From Negadavirga shengliensis (lineage in GTDB: Bacteria > Bacteroidota > Bacteroidia > Cytophagales > Cyclobacteriaceae), in contig NZ_JBHSJJ010000001.1 of assembly GCF_042652345.1 (NCBI RefSeq), positions 186,001 through 250,000 on the forward strand: a stretch of DNA of 64,000 nucleotides, given 5' to 3'. The first letter of the stretch is position 1. Every line of letters starts with the position of its first letter. Below are positions 57,793 to 64,000 of the stretch, piece after piece. The notes beneath the pieces were generated by a model. It had not been told where the DNA came from. It was given only the letters and a program-made list of their open reading frames with translations, and searched no databases. Position numbers and translations under genes: made by a program.

Positions 57793-60408
57793 CTAGTCCA
57801 CTTCCACATTGGAAACGTTTTTAAAATACACCTGCCTGTCCGCATCCACGTCAACGAGCACCGCGCTGTCGTTTTTGATATATCCGCTGAGAATCTGCTT
57901 GGAAAGTTCATTCAGGACAAGACGCTGCATGGTGCGTTTCAGCGGCCTTGCCCCAAATTGGGGGTCAAACCCCACTTCGCCAAGGTAGTCCAACACTTCC
58001 CTGGTAGCTTCGATTTCTATTCCGGAATCTTCCAGTCTTTTCTGTATTTCCCTCCACTGGATATCCACTATTTTCCGGATGATCTCCTGACTCAACGGCT
58101 CAAACATGATAACCTCGTCAATCCGGTTAAGGAACTCGGGTCTCACGGATTGTTTAAGCAATGCCAGAACTTCGTTTTTGGTATCTTCCAGCACCTGTTC
58201 TTTGTTCCACTCCTCCATGGCATCAAAGCGTTCCTGGATCAGGGTGGACCCGATATTGGTGGTCATGATGATGATGGTGTTTTTGAAATTGGCCAACCTG
58301 CCTTTATTGTCAGTAAGTCTGCCATCATCCAACACCTGCAACAAAATGTTAAACACGTCGGGATGGGCCTTCTCGATCTCGTCCAACAATACCACGGAAT
58401 AGGGCTTTCTTCTCACTGCCTCTGTCAGCTGTCCCCCTTCGTCATAACCTACATAACCCGGAGGCGCCCCCACCAGTCTACTGACGGCATGCCGCTCCTG
58501 GTACTCAGACATGTCTATCCGCACCATGGCATTTTCATCATTGAAAAGGTATTCTGCCAGGGCTTTGGCCAGTTCGGTTTTTCCCACACCGGTAGTACCC
58601 AGAAAGATAAACGAACCAATGGGTCTTTTGGGATCCTGCAGGCCGGCGCGGCTTCTTCTCACGGCATCCGAAAGGGCCGCAATGGCCTCTCTTTGCCCAG
58701 CTACGCGCTTGCCCAATTCATCTTCCAGGTACAGTAGCTTTTCCCGTTCGCTTTGTATCATTTTGGATAGCGGGATACCGGTCCATTTTGAAACCACCGC
58801 CGCGATGTCTTCATGGTCAACCTCTTCTTTAAGCAAAGGCGAACCTTGCTGCATCTCCGTCAGCTGCTTCTGGAATGATTCCAGCTTTTTCTCACTTTCG
58901 ACAATTTTACCGTACCTGATTTCAGCTACCTTGCCAAAATCACCGGCCCTTTCTGCCTGTTCGGCTTCTATTTTATATCTGTCGATATTTTCTTTTTCCC
59001 GCTGAATCCCCACAATAACGGCTTTTTCGCTCTCCCACTTGGCTTTAATGGCTTGCCTTTTCTCAGAAAGATCCGCCAGTTCCTTGTTGAGTACCGTTTC
59101 CTTGTCTTTGTTTTTTTCCCTGCGGATCGCTTCTCTTTCAATTTCCAGCTGCATGATACGCCGGTTCAATTCATCCAATTCCTGGGGCAGGGAATCTATC
59201 TCCATACGGAGTTTGGCCGCTGCCTCATCCATCAGGTCAATCGCTTTGTCAGGCAGATACCTGTCGGTAATGTAACGCTGCGACAGTTCCACCGATGCGA
59301 TCACCGCATCATCCTTGATACGTACCCCATGGTGGAGCTCATATTTGTCCTTGATCCCCCGGAGAATGGATATGGCGTCCGCTGCATCCGGCTCGTCCAC
59401 AGTAACCTGCTGGAACCTGCGTTCCAGCGCTTTATCCTTTTCAATATACTTCTGATACTCCTTTAAAGTGGTAGCGCCGATGGCATGCAGCTCCCCTCTG
59501 GCCAGGGCAGGTTTGAGCAGGTTGGCCGCATCCATGGCGCCCTCTCCTCCTCCGCCAGCTCCGATCAGCGTGTGGATCTCATCAATGAAGAGGATGATCT
59601 CGCCCTCAGAATCGGTAACTTCCTTGATCACGGCTTTCAATCTCTCCTCAAACTCTCCCTTATATTTGGCGCCGGCCACCAAAAGCCCCATATCCAGGGA
59701 AATCAGGGTTTTGGATTTGAGGTTTTCGGGCACATCCCCGCTGACGATACGCTGCGCCAATCCCTCCACAATGGCGGTTTTACCTACGCCGGGTTCCCCC
59801 AGTAAGATCGGGTTGTTTTTGGTCCTTCTGGCCAGTATCTGCAGTACCCTGCGGATCTCCTCATCCCTGCCGATGACAGGATCTATTTTTCCTTTCTTAG
59901 CCAGTTCGTTCAGGTTTTTGGAATACCGTTCCAAAGACCTGTACTTTGATTCTGCATTTTGATCTGTCACTTTATTGCCTTTTCTAAGTTCTTTAATCGC
60001 TTCTATCAGGGCTTTCTCGGTGATACCCTGGTCTTTTAACAACTGTGCCGCCTTATCAGAGCCGGCCAGAATCCCTAATACCAGATGTTCAACGGCCACA
60101 AATTCATCGCCAAAAGTCCTTAAGTGATTCTTTGCTTTCTGAAATACATCGTTGGTGGCGTTGGAGAGGTAAGGCTGTTGGCCGGTGACTTTGGGAAACT
60201 GCCTGATGATGTCATCCAGTTTTTGCTGCACCAAGCCGGTGTTAACACCCAACTTTTTAAATAAAAACTCCGTGACATTACTGTCTTCATGAAGTATTCC
60301 TTTCAGCAGGTGGGCTGGCTCGATCAACTGCTGCTGCTCAGCAGAACACAGTTCTAAAGCTTTCTGAATGGCCTCCTGCGATTTTATCGTAAACTGTTTG
60401 AAATCCAT
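57793..60408 (-). CDS. clpB: ATP-dependent disaggregase ClpB
   Basis: The 871-residue protein has the ClpB order: N domain (1-145), first AAA+ domain with GEPGVGKTA, the long coiled-coil M domain (about 400-530, ESEKAVIVGIQREKENIDRYK) and the second AAA+ domain with GTTGVGKTE. The M domain separates it from ClpA/ClpC, and there is no ClpP-binding loop that I can see. It pulls proteins out of aggregates together with DnaK. It is a single gene; the 213-base gap to rlmN must hold its heat-inducible promoter, which I could not define clearly. Confidence 0.97.
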   Translation of the reverse strand: MDFKQFTIKSQEAIQKALELCSAEQQQLIEPAHLLKGILHEDSNVTEFLFKKLGVNTGLVQQKLDDIIRQFPKVTGQQPYLSNATNDVFQKAKNHLRTFGDEFVAVEHLVLGILAGSDKAAQLLKDQGITEKALIEAIKELRKGNKVTDQNAESKYRSLERYSKNLNELAKKGKIDPVIGRDEEIRRVLQILARRTKNNPILLGEPGVGKTAIVEGLAQRIVSGDVPENLKSKTLISLDMGLLVAGAKYKGEFEERLKAVIKEVTDSEGEIILFIDEIHTLIGAGGGGEGAMDAANLLKPALARGELHAIGATTLKEYQKYIEKDKALERRFQQVTVDEPDAADAISILRGIKDKYELHHGVRIKDDAVIASVELSQRYITDRYLPDKAIDLMDEAAAKLRMEIDSLPQELDELNRRIMQLEIEREAIRREKNKDKETVLNKELADLSEKRQAIKAKWESEKAVIVGIQREKENIDRYKIEAEQAERAGDFGKVAEIRYGKIVESEKKLESFQKQLTEMQQGSPLLKEEVDHEDIAAVVSKWTGIPLSKMIQSEREKLLYLEDELGKRVAGQREAIAALSDAVRRSRAGLQDPKRPIGSFIFLGTTGVGKTELAKALAEYLFNDENAMVRIDMSEYQERHAVSRLVGAPPGYVGYDEGGQLTEAVRRKPYSVVLLDEIEKAHPDVFNILLQVLDDGRLTDNKGRLANFKNTIIIMTTNIGSTLIQERFDAMEEWNKEQVLEDTKNEVLALLKQSVRPEFLNRIDEVIMFEPLSQEIIRKIVDIQWREIQKRLEDSGIEIEATREVLDYLGEVGFDPQFGARPLKRTMQRLVLNELSKQILSGYIKNDSAVLVDVDADRQVYFKNVSNVEVD

Positions 60409-60589
60409 TTTTGCCGCGGTTAGTTAAGTCAAAGTTTTATTTACACTTGTTTTAATCCTTCATCAAATTTGTAACCAATTCCGTCCAACCTCCTTTAACG
60501 GAAAAAATGTCCGGAAACGAACATGAACTGAGAAGAATTCAGGACTTTTTGGCAGTCTTCAAGATTTTATTGCTGAAAATAAGGCTCCA

Positions 60590-60618
60590 TTGAATCCGGT
60601 TTAATTTCATTAACTTTG
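60590..60618 (+). promoter_or_regulatory. Promoter of rlmN, close to the start codon
   Basis: TTG at 60590-60592 (ATTG with the preceding A), 18 bases of spacer and TAACTTTG (60611-60618) match the Bacteroidota promoter. The -7 box ends only 4 bases before the ATG at 60623, so the transcript would be leaderless or nearly so. Confidence 0.55.
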
Positions 60619-60622
60619 CGCC

Positions 60623-61678
60623 ATGGATCAGGTGGAGAAAAAAGATATCAGGAAGCTAAGCCTCAATGAACTGGAAGATTTTTTCTTTTCGGTGGGAGAA
60701 AAGAAATTCAGGGCCAAACAGGTATATGAGTGGTTATGGAACAAGACACTCAAAAACTTCGATGACATGACCAATATTTCTCTATCCACCCGGGAAATAT
60801 TGAAAACCAACTTTTCCATTAACCACATCCAAGTGGACCATTTTCAAAGAAGTACAGATGGGACGATCAAAAACGCCGTTAAGTTATATGATGGGAAAAT
60901 TGTGGAGTCTGTGCTTATACCCACCCCTAAAAGAATCACCGCATGTGTTTCCTCCCAGGTGGGCTGCAGTCTGGACTGTAATTTCTGTGCCACTGCCCGT
61001 CTCAAAAGAATGAGGAATCTCAATCCGGATGAAATATTTGATCAGGTGGTGACGATTATGGAGGAAGCCAACACATATTATGACCGGCCTCTGACCAACA
61101 TCGTATTTATGGGGATGGGGGAACCCCTTCTGAACTATACCAACGTCCTGGAAGCGATAGAAAAAATCACGTCTCCTGAAGGGCTGGGCCTCTCTCCAAA
61201 AAGAATCACCCTTTCTACCGTGGGGATCACCAAGATGATCCGCAAGCTGGCCGATGACAACGTAAAATTCAATCTCGCCCTCTCGCTCCATTCGGCCATC
61301 AACGAGACCAGAAGCAGGCTAATGCCCATTAATGACACAAATCCTGTAGAAGAGTTAGGGGAAGCGCTCAGATATTGGTATCAAAAAACCAAAAGAAAAG
61401 TAACCTATGAATATGTCATTTGGGAAAACATCAATGATGACGAGAGACACGCCAAAGCACTTGCCAAATTCTGTAAAATAGTGCCTTCCAAGGTCAATAT
61501 CATCCAATACAACCCCATAGATGAAGGGGAATTCAGACAGGCTGCCGCTGAAAAAGTAGCCATGTACGTAGAAATCCTGGAGGCCCAGGGTATCGTGGCG
61601 AAAATAAGGAAATCAAGGGGGCAGGATATTGATGCAGCTTGTGGACAGCTGGCCAATAAAAACGAATTGATAAATTAA
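60623..61678 (+). CDS. rlmN: Dual-specificity RNA methyltransferase RlmN
   Basis: The 351-residue radical SAM protein has the CxxxCxxC cluster (Cys115, Cys119, Cys122 in CSLDCNFC), GMGEPLLNY, and the C-terminal catalytic Cys in DIDAACGQLA. RlmN methylates A2503 of 23S rRNA and A37 of some tRNAs. No other in-frame Met is available near the start, so the ATG at 60623 is firm. It is divergent from clpB. Confidence 0.97.
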   Translation: MDQVEKKDIRKLSLNELEDFFFSVGEKKFRAKQVYEWLWNKTLKNFDDMTNISLSTREILKTNFSINHIQVDHFQRSTDGTIKNAVKLYDGKIVESVLIPTPKRITACVSSQVGCSLDCNFCATARLKRMRNLNPDEIFDQVVTIMEEANTYYDRPLTNIVFMGMGEPLLNYTNVLEAIEKITSPEGLGLSPKRITLSTVGITKMIRKLADDNVKFNLALSLHSAINETRSRLMPINDTNPVEELGEALRYWYQKTKRKVTYEYVIWENINDDERHAKALAKFCKIVPSKVNIIQYNPIDEGEFRQAAAEKVAMYVEILEAQGIVAKIRKSRGQDIDAACGQLANKNELIN

Positions 61679-61715
61679 AAACGGGAAGATTTATTAAATA
61701 TGAATTACTTTTTTA

Positions 61716-61723
61716 TATCTTTG
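61716..61723 (+). promoter_or_regulatory. -7 element of the TetR-type gene
   Basis: TATCTTTG is an exact TAnnTTTG match, 22 bases before the ATG at 61746. Confidence 0.5.
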
Positions 61724-61745
61724 AAATACAAAAACAAGTATTGAA

Positions 61746-62363
61746 ATGGATTTTTCCAGCATCATCGACCAGTCCCTACTGATTTTCAACAAATATGGGT
61801 ATCACGATACTTCGTTAGAATTATTGTTGGACCAAATCCAAGTCAGGCCTTCTGATTTTCACAGGGATTTTTCGGGAATAGATGATCTGGTAGAAAAGGC
61901 TTTTTTTCAGCTTTGCAAGGAATCGGATGACATGGCCGCGGAAATTGACATGATAGAGAAAACCTCTTTGGAAAAACTTTTTATCACAACGGTTAAATCC
62001 TACGAATTGCAGGTAAAATACCGTTTTATATTTTTGGATATGGCGCACATATTGGGCAGGCATGAAAGGATCAAAGACCGGTATTTTGAATTGATATCCC
62101 TGAGGAAGGCACAGCTTTCCCACTTATTTGTGATATTAAAAAATGAAGGAATATTCAGAGATGAGAAGGTGGCCGGAACCTATGAAAACCTATCCAGCCA
62201 AATGATCATGCTTTCTGATTATTGGCCCACCCACAACTATATCATTTTTGGCAATGAAGCCTACCATTACCAATATTATGGAAAACTGATCTTTTCAATG
62301 GTTTTGCCTTTTTTGACAGAAAAAGGATTGGAGCTTTATAAAACAATTTTGGGATACAAATAA
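61746..62363 (+). CDS. TetR/AcrR family transcriptional regulator
   Basis: The 205-residue protein has an N-terminal helix-turn-helix of TetR type (SSIIDQSLLIFNKYGYHDTSLELLLDQIQVRPSDFHRDFSGIDDLVEKAFF) and a helical C-terminal ligand-binding part. The HTH is less typical in the second helix (no clear 'G.tyyhF' pattern but RDFSGIDDLVE). Its ligand and targets are unknown. It stands alone between rlmN and the rhomboid genes, so autoregulation is possible. Confidence 0.85.
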   Translation: MDFSSIIDQSLLIFNKYGYHDTSLELLLDQIQVRPSDFHRDFSGIDDLVEKAFFQLCKESDDMAAEIDMIEKTSLEKLFITTVKSYELQVKYRFIFLDMAHILGRHERIKDRYFELISLRKAQLSHLFVILKNEGIFRDEKVAGTYENLSSQMIMLSDYWPTHNYIIFGNEAYHYQYYGKLIFSMVLPFLTEKGLELYKTILGYK

Positions 62364-62380
62364 ACCCGGATCCGTGAAGA

Positions 62381-63295
62381 CTAAAAGTCTTTATTGCTGA
62401 AATCAAAAAGTTTGCGTTTTTCCTCTTTGGTCAGGTTATCATATCCTTTTTCGGCTATCTTGTCCAGTATTCTGTCGATTTCTTCCTGTGTACTTCCCGA
62501 TCCGGCACCAGTAGAGCCGCTTCCGGGCCGGTTATGGTCATTTTGCTTTCTTCTATAGGTAACCTTTACTTTGGGCTTGTTGGTAAACAATTTTTCAATA
62601 AACATTCCGATAGCCTGTATTGGGGTGCCCAAATCCATTCCCTTTTTAAGCTGCAGGACATACATATATCCAAGGGCAGCCCCTCCTAAGTGGGCAAGCT
62701 CTCCTCCTGCGTTGGCGCCAGCTGAATTCGCAAAGGCAATCAAGACATAAAATATAGCAATGTATTTTATTTTGACCGGGCCTAACAAAATCAGCCTGAA
62801 TTCTGTATCCGGTCTCAAAGTAGCGGCCGCCACCACGATGGCGTATACACCCGCACTGGCACCCAGCATCAATGCACTGTCTACCCTATCGCTGAAATAG
62901 GGGGCTACGTTATACAAAAGCATATACAACAATCCCCCCGCTATGCCCCCAAGAAAATACAGGTTTACCAGTTTCCTACTGCCAAGATAATCCTGTACCA
63001 ATAGCCCAAACCAATACAAAAAAAGCATATTGAAAAGGATGTGGAGAAAACCTTCATGAAGAAACATATAGGTGATCAAAGTCCATGGCTGCGTGATAAA
63101 ACGCGGCAGGGAAGCCGGCATCATAAAAAAGGACACAAATGATTTATAAATCTCTCCCGCTCCTCCTATGGTGAGGAAAACCCTCATGATCATCAATATC
63201 AAAAATACCAGAATATTGATGGCCAATATTTTATATAGACCATTGTCTTTATGATCAAAGGCATGCCTGATATGGTACCAAAATCCTCCGTACAT
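62381..63295 (-). CDS. Rhomboid family intramembrane serine protease with C-terminal DUF6576-like tail
   Basis: The 304-residue protein has about six membrane helices with the catalytic Ser147 in LGASAGVYA and His202 in ELAHLGG. A conserved HxxxN-like EGFLHILFNMLFLYW lies in TM2. After the membrane part come about 80 cytoplasmic residues, Gly/Ser-rich then IDRILDKIAEKGYDNLTKEEKRKLFDFS, a short helical motif typical of Bacteroidota rhomboids. It cuts membrane proteins within the bilayer. It starts 6 bases after a second rhomboid gene, so they are one operon. Confidence 0.93.
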   Translation of the reverse strand: MYGGFWYHIRHAFDHKDNGLYKILAINILVFLILMIMRVFLTIGGAGEIYKSFVSFFMMPASLPRFITQPWTLITYMFLHEGFLHILFNMLFLYWFGLLVQDYLGSRKLVNLYFLGGIAGGLLYMLLYNVAPYFSDRVDSALMLGASAGVYAIVVAAATLRPDTEFRLILLGPVKIKYIAIFYVLIAFANSAGANAGGELAHLGGAALGYMYVLQLKKGMDLGTPIQAIGMFIEKLFTNKPKVKVTYRRKQNDHNRPGSGSTGAGSGSTQEEIDRILDKIAEKGYDNLTKEEKRKLFDFSNKDF

Positions 63296-63301
63296 TTTAA
63301 T

Positions 63302-64000
63302 TTAGTAGAAATTCCTTCTGTCCTTTTTCCAATATATAACCAGTACCGCACCGATCAACAATCCGGATAGATGCGCAAAATGGGCTACATTGTCAGCGGG
63401 ATTCGATACAAATATATGATATACTGTGTATAGTCCATAAAACAAAACCAGGTATTTTGCCCTCACCGGCATCGGGGGGAACAACAGGAATAACTGGGTG
63501 TTTGGAAACAACATGCCGAAAGCAATCAAAATTCCGAAGAGTGCCCCGGACGCTCCCACCATCGGGATGTTGGCCTGAAGATCCCTGACCCCCAGCATAT
63601 TTCTTTTTGCCCTGTCAATCAGATCGGCATCGTCAGGATTCCGGCTGTAGGCATCTATAAAATCGTATATTCCCGGGCCGAACAGGTGCCTGTTGTCAGA
63701 GACAAACCGGTTAAAGACTTCCGGATCCGGGTTTTCGGAGAAAGCCTCCACTTTGTTGTTCAGCTGGTTGATTTTATAGACATTGTACCCCGAATACAGA
63801 ATCCCTGAACCTATGCCGCACACCATCCAAAGGATCAATATTTTTTTGGGTCCCAGAAACTGCTCCAGGAGCGGCCCAAAAATAAACAGCCCAAACATAT
63901 TGCTGAAAAGGTGCCAAAAATCCGCATGCATAAACATATAGGTAACGAACTGAAAAGGCATAAAATGCCTGCTCTCGATGTGGTACAAGGCAAATAGGCT
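63302..64000 (-). CDS. Rhomboid family intramembrane serine protease (N-terminus beyond window)
   Basis: The frame stays open to the window end (SLFALYHIES... before the first internal start), so about 233 C-terminal residues are visible. The catalytic pair is present: GASGALFG with Ser and HFAHLSG with His. HADFWHLFSNMFGLFIFGPLLE resembles the HxxxN segment. A soluble insert (about residues 70-135 of the visible part) lies between two helices. It is upstream of the other rhomboid gene by 6 bases. In related genomes this pair often follows mutL, which would be outside the window; this is memory, not seen here. Confidence 0.92.
   Translation of the reverse strand, partial: SLFALYHIESRHFMPFQFVTYMFMHADFWHLFSNMFGLFIFGPLLEQFLGPKKILILWMVCGIGSGILYSGYNVYKINQLNNKVEAFSENPDPEVFNRFVSDNRHLFGPGIYDFIDAYSRNPDDADLIDRAKRNMLGVRDLQANIPMVGASGALFGILIAFGMLFPNTQLFLLFPPMPVRAKYLVLFYGLYTVYHIFVSNPADNVAHFAHLSGLLIGAVLVIYWKKDRRNFY

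Overview
The window looks like ordinary chromosome from a member of the Bacteroidota, most likely order Cytophagales (Cyclobacteriaceae-like). This is inferred from gene content, not from a search. Pointers are a GldE-type gliding/secretion gene beside mutY and ssb, a PorG-like gene in an uppS-bamA-ompH-ompH cluster, a carotenoid desaturase, a TtlA-free but GltBD-based nitrogen pathway, a 29-residue basic ribosome-associated type protein before an RNase G gene, tRNAs without an encoded CCA, few Shine-Dalgarno sites, and many starts preceded by the Bacteroidota -7 element TAnnTTTG. No insertion sequence, prophage or CRISPR array was seen.

Layout. 0-2 kb: 3' part of mutS, then tRNA-Gly(GCC) and tRNA-Leu(TAA), each with its own terminator. 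2-12 kb: a VOC protein, a CrtD/CrtI-type desaturase, an MltF-like lytic transglycosylase lipoprotein, a three-gene RND efflux operon (adaptor, pump, TolC-type channel, minus strand) and a divergent Spy/CpxP-like periplasmic protein. 12-18 kb: glutamate synthase gltB-gltD. 18.7-22 kb: gldE, ssb, mutY (minus) and a divergent HU gene. 22-25 kb: a TPR protein, a 29-residue basic protein and RNase G. 25-29.4 kb: DUF805, type III pantothenate kinase, a GNAT acetyltransferase and a VWA/AAA+ pair. 29.5-36 kb: a two-thioredoxin-domain lipoprotein, a 460-bp gene-free stretch with an inverted repeat, a ferric-iron type ABC transporter operon (fbpABC-like) and a divergent OxyR that keeps both redox cysteines. 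36-40 kb: an M20 dipeptidase, DsbD and a small exported protein. 40-49 kb: the minus-strand envelope cluster (CBS protein, nadK, porG-like, uppS, bamA, two ompH/skp) followed upstream by pabA, cvpA, yqeY. 49-57.6 kb: pdxJ, a hydrolase, a patatin, DUF2905, an RsmI-like methyltransferase, two small beta-barrel proteins, pnuC with a nicotinamide riboside kinase gene, a phosphopantetheinyl transferase and an amidohydrolase lipoprotein. 57.8-64 kb: clpB, rlmN, a TetR regulator and two rhomboid genes, the second cut by the window end.

How genes work together. The strongest functional links are: RND adaptor-pump-channel as one efflux complex; gltB/gltD as the two glutamate synthase subunits; OxyR facing the iron importer across back-to-back promoters, suggesting peroxide-linked iron control; BamA with two Skp-like chaperones, UppS and a PorG-like protein as an outer-membrane building block; PnuC plus a riboside kinase for NAD precursor salvage, with nadK elsewhere in the window; and the VWA/AAA+ pair as a MoxR-type two-component chaperone or remodelling module of unknown target. 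The VWA/AAA+ pair, with Asn in place of the usual Walker B Asp, is the best candidate for an undescribed system. The rest is mostly recognisable core biology.
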